Part shown: positions 1 to 8,424 of the stretch, piece by piece
Layout of the letters: every line of letters begins with the position of its first letter
Position numbering within the stretch: position 1 is the first letter of the stretch
Source: Caldalkalibacillus uzonensis
GTDB taxonomy: Bacteria; Bacillota; Bacilli; Caldalkalibacillales; Caldalkalibacillaceae
Assembly: GCF_030814135.1 (NCBI RefSeq)
Contig: NZ_JAUSUQ010000017.1
Coordinates: 1-57,429 of the forward strand
Length of the DNA: 57,429 nucleotides
Reading direction: 5' to 3'
Made by a program: the position numbers and the translations under genes
Notes under the pieces: model-generated
Databases searched by the model: none
What the model was told of the DNA's origin: nothing
The model's input: the letters and a program-made list of their open reading frames with translations, nothing else

Positions 1-109
1 AATCAAACAGCGTAGTTAACCGAAACAGAATCAACAGGTGCATTAACATGACTCGTTCCAGCAAATACCAATCTGCTGGTGTTAACATCCCCTAGCTTTT
101 TTCATGGAC

Positions 110-1015
110 TTAAATTTTCGGGATAGGTAAGATCAGAACGCCGTCCAATGTGAGGCGGCCTGAATCGGCATCAAAAGTTTCAATTCCTCATAGGTAAGAT
201 CAGAACAAGGAGCTTCTAAACCAAAAATTATTGTCAATGTCGTTTCAATTCCTCATAGGTAAGATCTGAACACGAGGATTATGTCAAGGAGTTGCGCCGA
301 GAAAGCGCGTTTCAATTCCTCATAGGTAAGATCTGAACCCCCAAGTTACCCTCATAGAATAACCTCCACACAGAGTTTCAATTCCTCATAGGTAAGATCT
401 GAACTTGTAAACCTGCGCTGTGTAGACCTGCCGTCCCACCAAGTTTCAATTCCTCATAGGTAAGATCTGAACGCCTGTATGTATCTCGAGTGATCCTAGT
501 ATTTTCAACAGTTTCAATTCCTCATAGGTAAGATCTGAACCGGGAAGAGGCAGACATTATACGCCAGGCCAGAAAAATGTTTCAATTCCTCATAGGTAAG
601 ATCTGAACGTTCCGGGGTAGACGTTGAGTTGAAACTTAGAAATGGTTTCAATTCCTCATAGGTAAGATCTGAACCGCGAGAATACGAGAAAGGACGGTGA
701 ACACCGCTGAGGTTTCAATTCCTCATAGGTAAGATCTGAACTCAAACTCGGCCAATTCTTCAAACCACAGAGCCATCACAGTTTCAATTCCTCATAGGTA
801 AGATCTGAACTTTTGTATTGACACAAAAGTATCTGGATTCCCGCGATCAGTTTCAATTCCTCATAGGTAAGATCTGAACACGCGAAGGGATGCGCGAAAG
901 CTACGGTCGGCGCACGAGTTTCAATTCCTCATAGGTAAGATCTGAACTTGACCGAATATATCTCGAAAGAGGTATACGATTTGATGTTTCAATTCCTCAT
1001 AGGTAAGATCTGAAC
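110..1015 (-). CRISPR. CRISPR array, 13 full repeats plus one degenerate repeat
   Basis: Thirty-base repeats start at 177, 242, 309, 375, 443, 511, 579, 645, 712, 781, 850, 918 and 986, with spacers of 35-39 bp, all different. On the + strand each begins GTTTCAATTCC and ends AAGATCTGAAC. The reverse complement therefore ends in ATTGAAAC, the usual 5' handle of crRNAs cut by Cas6, so transcription is read as leftward. This agrees with repeat decay at the left, trailer end: the copy at 177 has ATCAGAAC for ATCTGAAC, and a copy at 110-139 keeps only its right two thirds. Repeat type resembles those of type I-B or III systems; the subtype is inferred. Bases 1-109 show nothing identifiable. Confidence 0.97.
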
Positions 1016-1170
1016 CCAAAAAGTACTGCTAATATTACTTTCGATCTTTAACTTGAAAATCCTGCTTCCATTCAAATGTTTTACACGGTTAACTCCAAAC
1101 CTTTATTTAACTGTATCCAGAACATATTTGACAGAATATTCTGCACCGTCGATCCCCCGGGTTTTTAACA
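1016..1170 (-). promoter_or_regulatory. CRISPR leader (inferred)
   Basis: AT-rich stretch between the cas6 stop codon and the first intact repeat on the reading strand. Its position, at the end opposite the degenerate repeats, makes it the leader where new spacers would be added and from which the array would be transcribed leftward. It holds the palindrome AGAATATTCT near 1136-1145. I see no clear sigma-A promoter. Confidence 0.6.
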
Positions 1171-1186
1171 CTACTCAGGATCGACG
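1147..1186 (-). repeat. 9-bp inverted repeat around cas6 stop codon
   Basis: CGTCGATCC at 1147-1155 and GGATCGACG at 1178-1186 are perfect reverse complements with a 22-base loop. The structure spans the cas6 stop codon and the start of the leader. No U-tract follows on the minus strand, so it is not a classical terminator; its role is unknown. Confidence 0.5.
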
Positions 1187-1923
1187 ACACGAAACATGCC
1201 AAAGCCGGATGAATTTCTGACACCAAGCCCTACACAAAGAGCAAAATTAAGTAAATCAGGGTGCCCTTCCACTTCATATTCTCCCATGTAACCTGTGATA
1301 TAAAACTGTTTAAACTGTGTGACCACCTTATCTCTTTTTCTCACTTTGATAGGTTTAATCGAGAATTCTCCATGAACGTTTTGTTGAAAATAGGCTTTAT
1401 ACTTATTCTTCAGATTTTGTTCAATTAAAAGCGGAAAAACTGGATCTTCAGGGTAAAAAAAGTGGGTTCGTCTTTTTCCGTTGTCACCTTCTACCGTTTG
1501 ATGAATGGTTAATGGAGACAGCATCATAATCCGACACGGAAAATTCTTAATAGATGGCATCGAATAGTGAAGTTCTTCTACACTGACTTTCCCCTCCCCA
1601 ATCATGAGCGAAGAAGAGGCCAGCAGTGACTGTCCTACACTTTGTATAAATTCTGGTACAATCGAACTGATTTCCCATTCGACTGGGCCCGTAAACTCAA
1701 TCATCCTCTGTTTTAAATCAAGATGATGTTTACCAAACAGACGGCTAAACGTAAACAATTTAAAAGTTTTGGCCCCTTCCTGGTAGCCATGGTCATGCAA
1801 AAAACGGGCCAACGTTGTATCACCAATATGATGATAAATAACCCCTTGTAAAATATGCTGGTAATTAACCGGCAGCTGCAGTTTTTCCCCCTCAGGTCTC
1901 AATATAACCCGTAACCTCATCAT
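1171..1923 (-). CDS. cas6: CRISPR-associated endoribonuclease Cas6
   Basis: Cas6 cuts the CRISPR transcript inside each repeat, leaving the 8-nt handle seen in the adjacent array. The protein (250 aa from this start) has the family signature glycine-rich loop GLGVRNSSGFGMF in its last 20 residues and a ferredoxin-like N-terminus beginning MMRLRVIL, with candidate catalytic histidines at about 31-32 (YHHIGD). The ATG at 1923 is preferred over an upstream one at 1947 because GGAAGGGGG lies 6-7 bases before it. It is read toward the array. No cas1, cas2 or effector gene lies to its right, so the rest of the system must be left of the window or elsewhere. Confidence 0.9.
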   Translation of the reverse strand: MMRLRVILRPEGEKLQLPVNYQHILQGVIYHHIGDTTLARFLHDHGYQEGAKTFKLFTFSRLFGKHHLDLKQRMIEFTGPVEWEISSIVPEFIQSVGQSLLASSSLMIGEGKVSVEELHYSMPSIKNFPCRIMMLSPLTIHQTVEGDNGKRRTHFFYPEDPVFPLLIEQNLKNKYKAYFQQNVHGEFSIKPIKVRKRDKVVTQFKQFYITGYMGEYEVEGHPDLLNFALCVGLGVRNSSGFGMFRVVDPE

Positions 1924-1946
1924 AACGTCCCCCTTCCAATCGCCCA

Positions 1947-2618
1947 TTAGCCAATGTGCTTCAACGCCTCCCTGCGGCTCAGAGCAGGCAAGTCCGTTTC
2001 TTCTACAAAACGCCGGACCGAGCCGGGATTGGTTTTGGCATACTCTCTCAATGCCCAGCCGATCGCTTTTTGGATAAAAAACTCCTGTGAATCCTTACAT
2101 TTTACTATATAAGCATAAAGCAGCGCCTCATCCGTTTCCGCTTTATACTTCAACTGGTGTAGAATTGCGGACCGTTTCAGCCACAGATTGGGGTTGTCAA
2201 TCCAGCGGTTCATGTACGTGCGTCCGCGTTGAGGATGCTCTTTAACGTAATCCCCAACCAGGTTTGTGGCAATCCCGTCCACTGTGTCCCACCATGATTT
2301 ATGTGTGATCAGATACTCCAACAGATCAATATCCTCAGCATTGAATGTTTTCTTTGTTCTTTCCAAAATGCCGATGGCCAGATATTGAAACTCCCTCTCA
2401 GGCAAGTTCCACAAACCTTTTACGACAGTTTCCAATTGATGTTCCGCAAGCGGATGATCCTTTAAAAATTGGCGCAGCAATTCCCGTCTCTGTGGTGTTT
2501 TGATCCCTAAGAAATCAAACTGGTTCCTCATGTATTGCTTCATCGGCCGTGCATTCTCCTCGTTTTGATGAAGTCTGAAAAAGGTTTCCAGCTCCTGAAG
2601 AAACGTTGCGGCTTGCAT
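1947..2618 (-). CDS. AlkD-type DNA alkylation repair glycosylase
   Basis: The 223-aa all-helical HEAT-like protein belongs to the AlkD family, which removes N3- and N7-alkylated purines, including bulky adducts, without flipping the base. The active-site segment KSWWDTVD is present, with Trp110 and Asp114 in the spacing of Trp109 and Asp113 of the Bacillus cereus enzyme, and a later tryptophan in QKAIGWALREY. Length matches the family (about 220-240 aa). The stop codon lies 23 bases upstream of the chosen cas6 start, so both may share a transcript although their functions are unrelated. Start ATG at 2618 has AAGGAGG just upstream. Confidence 0.9.
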   Translation of the reverse strand: MQAATFLQELETFFRLHQNEENARPMKQYMRNQFDFLGIKTPQRRELLRQFLKDHPLAEHQLETVVKGLWNLPEREFQYLAIGILERTKKTFNAEDIDLLEYLITHKSWWDTVDGIATNLVGDYVKEHPQRGRTYMNRWIDNPNLWLKRSAILHQLKYKAETDEALLYAYIVKCKDSQEFFIQKAIGWALREYAKTNPGSVRRFVEETDLPALSRREALKHIG

Positions 2619-2752
2619 GACCCTGCCTCCTTTTCAACGGTCAACTTCCGCTGTTCAATATTCAATAGTGGAAAATATTCGACCTGCTGCAACTCCATTC
2701 CTGCTTTAAATTACCGAATTCTTTCCCTTCCATTCAAAGCCGGAGGGACATG

Positions 2753-2820
2753 TCCGACCCGAGACGGATTTAAAAATCAATCTGCGGCTCGTCGTTTTTC
2801 CCTCAACTGCGGGCTACAAT
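2753..2820 (+). promoter_or_regulatory. Candidate lia promoter with possible LiaR site
   Basis: A sigma-A type -10 (TACAAT, 2815-2820) lies 38 bases before liaI but has no good -35, as expected of an activator-dependent promoter. An imperfect inverted repeat TCCG(ACCCGAGA)CGGA at 2753-2768, about 60-70 bases upstream of the likely start of transcription, is a possible LiaR-binding site. The match to a LiaR box is inference from position. Confidence 0.4.
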
Positions 2821-2858
2821 AAAATCAAGCCGGTCGGAAAAAGGAGGGTTGCAGTGAC

Positions 2859-3248
2859 ATGTCAGGAAAGAAACTTTTAGGCTTACTACTGTTGCTCATC
2901 GGTGCCTCTGCCTTGTTGGGCATGCTGGGTATCCATGTAGGCGGGTTAATCAGCCTCGCCATCGGGGCTCTCCTGATCGCTTACGGAGCCAAACAGTGGA
3001 AGGCAGGCTCCCGGATATGGGGAGGTATCGTGCTGGGTTTCGGTCTGCTTATCCTGGTTGGTTCGTTGCCTGTGGTGTTAAGCCTCTTACTCGGCGTCGC
3101 TTTGATCTACGCCGGATACAAACTGATTACAAACGAACCGGATTCACCATCACACACTTCACCGTCTTCCGGTTACAAACCTGTGGATGAAACACTGGAT
3201 GACCCGTTTGATGAAGAATGGGAAAACATTATGAAATCCAACCCGTAA
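2859..3248 (+). CDS. liaI: LiaI-like membrane protein
   Basis: A 129-aa protein with three to four hydrophobic segments in the first 90 residues and an acidic cytoplasmic tail ending FDEEWENIMKS. It sits directly before a PspA/LiaH gene and five genes before the LiaR-type regulator, the position of liaI in Bacillus, where LiaI anchors LiaH at the membrane under envelope stress. The GGAGG ribosome site is 8-9 bases before the ATG. Sequence identity of LiaI is low across species, so the name rests mainly on topology and gene order. Confidence 0.75.
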   Translation: MSGKKLLGLLLLLIGASALLGMLGIHVGGLISLAIGALLIAYGAKQWKAGSRIWGGIVLGFGLLILVGSLPVVLSLLLGVALIYAGYKLITNEPDSPSHTSPSSGYKPVDETLDDPFDEEWENIMKSNP

Positions 3249-3306
3249 TGAGCAATTGAAAGCTCCGTGCAAAAAATTAAAAATATGATTTAAGGAGGCA
3301 TTTGCT

Positions 3307-4014
3307 ATGGTGTTTAAACGCTTGCGTGACATTACCCTGGCCACGATTCATGAGGGACTGGATGCACTGGAAAATCCAGTGGCCATGCTCAACCAATACT
3401 TAAGGGACATGGAAGCAGAAATTGAAAAGGCAGAAGCAGCTGTCGTCAAACAATCCATGATTGAAAAGAAATTTATCGAGTATAAAAACCAAGCCCAACA
3501 CATGGTGGAGAAACGCATGCGCCAGGCTACCCTGGCTGTGGAAGCCGGTGAAGAAGAGCTGGCCCGCCGTGCACTGCGCGAGAAGAAACACTATGCCGAA
3601 AAAGTGAAGCAGTATGAACAGATGGCTCAAGATGCCAGACAAAAAGTGTTGGAACTGAAAGAACAATTAAAAGATCTCAAGGAAAAGTACACCCAGATGC
3701 GGGACCGCAAATATGAACTGATTTCCCGGGCCCATGCCGCCAAAACAAAAAAACAAATGCACACGGCCTTGTCCAAATTTGACACCGACAGCGCTCTAAA
3801 AGGGTTCAAACGTATGGAGGAACGCATTTTGGAAATGGAAACAGAATTGGAAGTACGTCAAACCGGACGGCCAGCTTCCCTGGAGGAACGCTTGGCAGCT
3901 CTGGAGCCCGACGAGGAGATTGAACAGGAACTGGCACAACTGAAAAAAAAGAACGAGCAGCCAAAAGACACTGAAGCTGCTTCACCAACCCAGAATACAC
4001 ACAAAGAAGCTTAA
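3307..4014 (+). CDS. liaH: Phage shock protein A homologue LiaH
   Basis: A 235-aa, almost wholly coiled-coil protein of the PspA/IM30 family (Bacillus LiaH 225 aa). The N-terminus MVFKRLRDITLATIHEGLDA and the following LENPVAMLNQYLRDME are typical of the family. These proteins assemble into large rings or rods and support the membrane when cell-wall antibiotics or lipid II inhibitors perturb it. The ribosome site AAGGAGG is well placed. It is 58 bases after liaI, and a rho-independent terminator follows, so liaIH is likely the main transcript, as in B. subtilis. Confidence 0.93.
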   Translation: MVFKRLRDITLATIHEGLDALENPVAMLNQYLRDMEAEIEKAEAAVVKQSMIEKKFIEYKNQAQHMVEKRMRQATLAVEAGEEELARRALREKKHYAEKVKQYEQMAQDARQKVLELKEQLKDLKEKYTQMRDRKYELISRAHAAKTKKQMHTALSKFDTDSALKGFKRMEERILEMETELEVRQTGRPASLEERLAALEPDEEIEQELAQLKKKNEQPKDTEAASPTQNTHKEA

Positions 4015-4023
4015 TCTCAACCA

Positions 4024-4055
4024 GGCGGGCGAGTCATCCTCGTTCGCCACTTTTT
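4024..4055 (+). terminator. Terminator after liaH, inside the lia operon
   Basis: GGCGGGCGAG (4024-4033), loop TCATC, then CTCGTTCGCC (4039-4048) form a 10-bp stem with two G-U pairs, followed by ACTTTTT. It should end most liaIH transcripts and allow limited read-through into liaGFSR. Confidence 0.8.
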
Positions 4056-4153
4056 ACCTTGTGCATACCTGAATCACATGATGCATGGCAGGATAGCCAA
4101 GCTGGCATTTCTTAGGTACACTAATAGAAGGTTGTTCACAAAGGAGACTTTAT

Positions 4154-4177
4154 ATGGAAAGAATGAACTGGCTATGA
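4154..4177 (+). CDS. Seven-codon upstream ORF coupled to liaG
   Basis: ATG at 4154 is 7 bases after the strong ribosome site AAGGAG (4141-4146) and encodes MERMNWL before TGA at 4175-4177. That stop overlaps the ATG of liaG as ATGA. The best ribosome site in this region therefore serves the short ORF and not liaG itself, which suggests that liaG is translated by re-initiation. Whether the peptide has a role of its own is unknown. Confidence 0.5.
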   Translation: MERMNWL

Positions 4178-5079
4178 GACGTTTGCTCGGCATCAGTTTA
4201 ATCGCCATTGGTATACTGATTGCAATTGTATCTGTGGGTAAGCCGCTGTTGCCGTCCTGGGATTTTCGCACCGGCTGGCAAGCAGGAGAATCACACATCC
4301 TTCCTATTGAGGACGTCAAACGTATTGACATTAATGTACAGAGTGCTGCTGTGTATATTTCCACGGCAGAGACAGACCAGATCGGCTTGGAATTGAAAAA
4401 AAGGGAGGGCAGCCAGTCGACGATTGAAACCATCCAGCAAGGAGAGCGGTTGATTGTCAAAGTGAACCAGTCGTCCTTTAATTTTTTGGGAGGCATCATA
4501 GCCCTGTTTAGCGGGCAATTCAAAGAGGAACTGTACGTCACCTTACCCCATAACTACAGCGAATCCCTCTATGTTAAGTCCTCTTCCGGGTCCTTGGCCA
4601 TCAGCGGTTTGGAAAAGTTGCAGGATCTGGACGTTGATATAAGCTCAGGAAGTGTCACGATTGAAGATGTCTCCGTTGAATCATTCCGTTATGACGGCTC
4701 TTCCGGGAGGCTGACCGTGAGAGATCTGCAAGCCGAGCTGAATGACATCAAGATCAGTTCCGGAAAAGTCAATCTGGAAAGGATTGCAGGGGAGATTCGG
4801 GGCAAGTCCTCTTCCGGGTCTGTCACCATTGACATGGTTTCCTTGGATGCCCCGGTCAAATGGCAGGGCAGTTCCGGAACCATCACGCTCCATCTGCCTG
4901 AGACGTCTTCATTTGAGCTGACAGCGTCAACAAGTTCTGGATCGGTTTATTCCGACTTCCCGCTCATGGTGCATGCCCAGTCCCGCCGTGATCTGAAGGG
5001 GACGGTAGGTAACGGTGATGTGCCAATCGAATTGCGGGTCTCATCAGGAAAGATTAACATTGAGCGTAATCACCGCTGA
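4174..5079 (+). CDS. liaG: LiaG-like DUF4097 protein
   Basis: A 301-aa protein with one N-terminal membrane segment (MRRLLGISLIAIGILIAIVS) followed by an extracellular repeat region rich in short strands and the recurring turns SSSGS, ISSGS, GSSGR and SSGK, about one per 20 residues. This is the DUF4097 putative adhesin fold, a right-handed beta-helix. It stands between liaH and liaF, as liaG does in Bacillus; its function there is undefined. ATG 4174 was chosen because residues upstream in this frame are not membrane-like; the start depends on coupling to the short ORF just before it. Confidence 0.8.
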   Translation: MRRLLGISLIAIGILIAIVSVGKPLLPSWDFRTGWQAGESHILPIEDVKRIDINVQSAAVYISTAETDQIGLELKKREGSQSTIETIQQGERLIVKVNQSSFNFLGGIIALFSGQFKEELYVTLPHNYSESLYVKSSSGSLAISGLEKLQDLDVDISSGSVTIEDVSVESFRYDGSSGRLTVRDLQAELNDIKISSGKVNLERIAGEIRGKSSSGSVTIDMVSLDAPVKWQGSSGTITLHLPETSSFELTASTSSGSVYSDFPLMVHAQSRRDLKGTVGNGDVPIELRVSSGKINIERNHR

Positions 5080-5135
5080 TTTCTTGTGCATACAGACGAA
5101 GGAGCGGACGCTCAAGCTTCATTGGAGGAAACCTT

Positions 5136-6092
5136 ATGCGATTAACAGGCCGTATGATCTTGGGAATAGTTATCCTCTTTATTGGGCTCAGTGCGCTGTT
5201 TTCAGCCTTAAATATGATCTGGCTGTTCAGCATGGTGATCGTTCCCGTCCTGTTCTTCGTGATCGGACTTTACTTATGGCAGCGCGGGCGCAAGATGATC
5301 GGCGGTATCTTTGCTGTAATTGGGATTATATCCTTCTTTCACAATGTCCTCAGGATTGATATTGCCGGTCTATTAGTGGCTGCTCTCATGATCTATTTCG
5401 GTTACCGCTTGCTGCAGCCAAATAATCCCCAGCCGAAGGAAGAGGAATGGATGGACTGGGAGTGGACCGAAGATGACGGGAACCCCCTCGGAACTGGACA
5501 ACACGCCCAGCAGCAAGAAAAGAAACACAAACGGAAACATAAACAAAAATGGCGCTTTGAAGATGACATCGACCGCGAAGTGGAGAAAATTGTGCATAAA
5601 GTCAAAGAAACCGTTCACCACGGCCAGCACTGGATAGAGCAGCATCTTCATCATCACGGCGGAGCGGCCCATTCTGCTAAACAAGATGGGTCGGATCACC
5701 ATCAACACACCCGTTATCACCAACCTTACCAAGTCTCCAGTTTGATTGGTGATTTCATGTTGCACCATCACCGCTTTGAGCTGCGCGACATGAAAGTGAA
5801 CAACGGGATCGGCGATGTCAAAATTGACCTGTCCAAAGCCATCATCCCGCCCGGGGAGACCACGTTGCAGATCAATGGTTTGGTAGGAGACATCCATGTC
5901 TATGTCCCCTACGAACTGGAGGTGTCTGTTCAGGCCGGTGTTTTTCTGGGGGATCTGGACATACTGGGCTATCACCAGGACGGATTGACCCGCCGTGTGA
6001 CAACCCAGACCCCAGGTTATGACAGTGCAACCAAACGGGTTAACATCATCCTGTCTCTCGGTATAGGAGACATTGATGTGAGGTATGTGTAA
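5136..6092 (+). CDS. liaF: LiaF-type inhibitor of the LiaS kinase
   Basis: A 318-aa protein with four membrane segments in residues 5-95 and a C-terminal LiaF domain (about 200-318) of beta-strands containing VNNGIGDVKIDLSKA and GIGDIDVRYV. LiaF holds the sensor kinase LiaS off in unstressed cells. It is about 75 residues longer than B. subtilis LiaF (241 aa); the extra length is a charged linker with a histidine cluster (15 His between 161 and 212). Ribosome site GGAGG precedes the ATG. Its stop overlaps the liaS ATG by one base (TAATG), so the two are translationally coupled. Confidence 0.9.
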   Translation: MRLTGRMILGIVILFIGLSALFSALNMIWLFSMVIVPVLFFVIGLYLWQRGRKMIGGIFAVIGIISFFHNVLRIDIAGLLVAALMIYFGYRLLQPNNPQPKEEEWMDWEWTEDDGNPLGTGQHAQQQEKKHKRKHKQKWRFEDDIDREVEKIVHKVKETVHHGQHWIEQHLHHHGGAAHSAKQDGSDHHQHTRYHQPYQVSSLIGDFMLHHHRFELRDMKVNNGIGDVKIDLSKAIIPPGETTLQINGLVGDIHVYVPYELEVSVQAGVFLGDLDILGYHQDGLTRRVTTQTPGYDSATKRVNIILSLGIGDIDVRYV

Positions 6093-7150
6093 TGAACCGT
6101 ATGTTGTCTAATATACAGTGGCAATGGGTCCGGTATTCGGTCGGCTTGGGTCTCGTTATCGGCCTGCTTTCACTCTTGCTTATCTCCATTATCAGCAAAC
6201 AGGATATGGTGACTATTGCCCTGCATCCCATTGCTGGGCTTCCCTTTATTTTATACTTCCTGATGTCTGTGATGCTGATAGGGTCCGTATTCGGCTTTGT
6301 GGCGGGCAAACAGATGAAAAAAAGGCTGGATAAGCTGGAAGAAGCGGCCATGGCCTTTGAACGGGGCAACTATAATTTCCGGGTGCCAGATCTGGGCAGC
6401 GATGAAATCGGCACTGTCGGCAAAAGGCTGAATGTGATGGGCAAGCGGGTCAAAGAACAAATTGTGTCCTTGCAGCGTTTATCCACGGAACGGGCCGAAT
6501 GGAGCGAAAGACTGAAGCAAGCGGCCATTACAGAAGAACGCCAGCGTCTGGCCAGGGAATTGCATGATGCTGTCAGCCAGCAGCTGTTTGCCATTTCCAT
6601 GATGACCTCTGCGGTACAGCAAACACTGGCCGCTGATCCTGCCAAAGCTGAGCAGCAAGTGGCCATGATCGAAGAGATGGCCGGTAACGCCCAGTCCGAA
6701 ATGCGGGCGCTCTTGCTTCACCTGCGGCCGGCCCATTTGGAGGGAAAAGGGTTAAAAGCAGGAATTGAAGACCTGCTTAATGAACTAAAACAGAAGCATG
6801 ATCTGGCCATTTCGTGGGAAATAGAAGACTTGCCCGACTTGGCCAAAGGGATTGAGGACCATCTGTTCCGCATCATCCAGGAAGCTATTTCCAATGTCCT
6901 GCGCCACGCCAAGGCCTCATCACTGCAGGTTTGGCTGGCAGTCGTACAAGACCAAATCCGCCTTAAAGTGCAGGACGACGGCATCGGCTTTAATCCCGAT
7001 AAAGAAAAGCATTCCTCATATGGGTTGCGTACCATGAACGAACGGGTCAACGAAATCGGAGGTGTGCTGGAAGTCATTTCGCTGCCCAACAAAGGGACGC
7101 AAATAAACGTGAAAGTCCCGCTTGTCCAAATGGAAAAAAAGGAGGAGTAA
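6092..7150 (+). CDS. liaS: Sensor histidine kinase LiaS
   Basis: A 352-aa kinase of the HisKA_3 type: two membrane segments (about 13-36 and 48-70) with a short loop between them, HAMP linker (about 72-125), dimerisation helix with H-box RLARELHDAVSQQ (phospho-acceptor His158), and a HATPase domain with N-box EAISNVLRHAKA and G-box DDGIGF. The loop between membrane segments is only about 12 residues, an intramembrane-sensing layout. It phosphorylates LiaR when LiaF inhibition is relieved by lipid II antibiotics or membrane stress. Confidence 0.95.
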   Translation: MNRMLSNIQWQWVRYSVGLGLVIGLLSLLLISIISKQDMVTIALHPIAGLPFILYFLMSVMLIGSVFGFVAGKQMKKRLDKLEEAAMAFERGNYNFRVPDLGSDEIGTVGKRLNVMGKRVKEQIVSLQRLSTERAEWSERLKQAAITEERQRLARELHDAVSQQLFAISMMTSAVQQTLAADPAKAEQQVAMIEEMAGNAQSEMRALLLHLRPAHLEGKGLKAGIEDLLNELKQKHDLAISWEIEDLPDLAKGIEDHLFRIIQEAISNVLRHAKASSLQVWLAVVQDQIRLKVQDDGIGFNPDKEKHSSYGLRTMNERVNEIGGVLEVISLPNKGTQINVKVPLVQMEKKEE

Positions 7151-7153
7151 CCG

Positions 7154-7786
7154 GTGATTCGTGTGCTGTTGGTCGACGATCATGAAATGGTGCGCATGGG
7201 GCTTGCTGCATTTTTGGCCACTGCCCCGGATATTGAAGTCGTAGGTGAGGCAGACAACGGAGAAGAAGGCGTCAGGATGGCTTTGGAGCTTAAACCGGAT
7301 GTCATTCTCATGGATCTGGTTATGGATGGCATGGACGGCATAGAAGCCACCCGCCGGATTATGAAACACAATCCCCAAGCACGCATCATCGTGCTGACCA
7401 GCTTTGTCGATGACGAAAAAGTATATCCGGTCATTGAAGCCGGGGCCATGAGTTACTTGTTAAAAACCACCCGTGCTCCCCAGATTGCCGAAGCCATCCG
7501 TGCTGCTTATAAAGGAGAACCCGTGCTGGAAGCCCAAGTGACCGGCAAAATGATGCAGCGCATGCGCTCAGGAGAACAAAAGCTGCCACATGAAGAACTG
7601 ACCGAACGGGAACTGGAGGTATTGCGCCTTATCGCTGAAGGAAAAACAAACCAGCAAATTGCCGATGAACTTGTGATCGGGATTAAGACGGTTAAAACCC
7701 ATGTCAGCAATATCCTGACCAAACTCAACGTGGAAGACCGCACCCAAGCAGCCATATATGCCCATCGCCATTCGCTGGTGAAGTAA
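7154..7786 (+). CDS. liaR: Response regulator LiaR
   Basis: A 210-aa NarL/FixJ-type regulator: receiver domain with Asp8, Asp9, phospho-acceptor Asp54 (ILMDLVMDG) and Lys104-region (LLKTT), then a LuxR-type helix-turn-helix (LTERELEVLRLIAEGKTNQQ). It starts with GTG behind GGAGGAG, three bases after liaS. In Bacillus, phosphorylated LiaR activates the promoter upstream of liaI, so this operon should be autoregulated. Confidence 0.95.
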   Translation: MIRVLLVDDHEMVRMGLAAFLATAPDIEVVGEADNGEEGVRMALELKPDVILMDLVMDGMDGIEATRRIMKHNPQARIIVLTSFVDDEKVYPVIEAGAMSYLLKTTRAPQIAEAIRAAYKGEPVLEAQVTGKMMQRMRSGEQKLPHEELTERELEVLRLIAEGKTNQQIADELVIGIKTVKTHVSNILTKLNVEDRTQAAIYAHRHSLVK

Positions 7787-7825
7787 TTAAGTCATCAGAT
7801 GGTTTCGAAAGCAGTATACAGCCTT

Positions 7826-8395
7826 TCATTCATCTTTCATGCTTTCTATCCCATTCAGGATCACTTCCAGGCCGTACATAAATTGCTGATCAAAATCAAA
7901 ATCATAGGGGTATCCAAAAAATGACTCTGTGCCCATCTTAGCCACATCCTGCATCCTAATTTCATCAGCAACAAAAGCAAGGACATAATTATTCAGCAAA
8001 TGACCTGTTTGGATCAGGTTTTCTTTTTTCACTCCCATATTTTCTAACTTGTTTAAGATGGTTAGAATAATGTTAATCCTGGCGGGGGTTGAGGGTGGTG
8101 TTTCGTTAAAAATCTCCACTGAGTCCCTGATCTGTAAAAGGTTCTTCCGGTAAGCTGACATCATTTGTATAATCTGCTCCCTTTCATTGTTAGAATCAAC
8201 ATTTAAAGGGATTTGTTTACAGATGTGTTCGGCGATCAATTCAAAAAGCTCGTGTTTATTCTTGATGTGCCAATATAAGGAAGCTGGCTTGATTTGGAGC
8301 CTGTTGGCCAGTTCACGCATGGTCAGCGACTCTATGCCCTTCTCGTTTAAGATAGCTATGGCCTGATCAACAATTGTTTCTTTAGAAACAGTCAC
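7826..8395 (-). CDS. TetR-family repressor
   Basis: A 189-aa regulator with an N-terminal helix-turn-helix (ESLTMRELANRLQIKPASLYWHIKNK) and a mostly helical ligand domain like that of TetR class proteins. The GTG at 8395 is chosen because GGAGGGA lies 8 bases upstream; the longer frame to 8434 would run into the operator. It is divergent from the small membrane gene at 8518, and three palindromic sites lie between them, so it probably represses both. The ligand is unknown. Confidence 0.88.
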   Translation of the reverse strand: MTVSKETIVDQAIAILNEKGIESLTMRELANRLQIKPASLYWHIKNKHELFELIAEHICKQIPLNVDSNNEREQIIQMMSAYRKNLLQIRDSVEIFNETPPSTPARINIILTILNKLENMGVKKENLIQTGHLLNNYVLAFVADEIRMQDVAKMGTESFFGYPYDFDFDQQFMYGLEVILNGIESMKDE

Positions 8396-8424
8396 TTTAT
8401 TATCCCTCCGGAAAAAATGATTGA

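Noticed and set aside
1-109. Further degenerate CRISPR repeats left of 110
   Set aside because: No stretch matches the repeat beyond chance; only an imperfect CCAGC/GCTGG hairpin is visible.
4078-4173. Longer liaG starting at ATG 4078
   Set aside because: No ribosome site, and the added 32 residues are unlike a signal or membrane start; the membrane segment begins at ATG 4174.
7787-7825. Terminator between liaR and the TetR gene
   Set aside because: I could not find a convincing stem with a U-tract in this short convergent gap.
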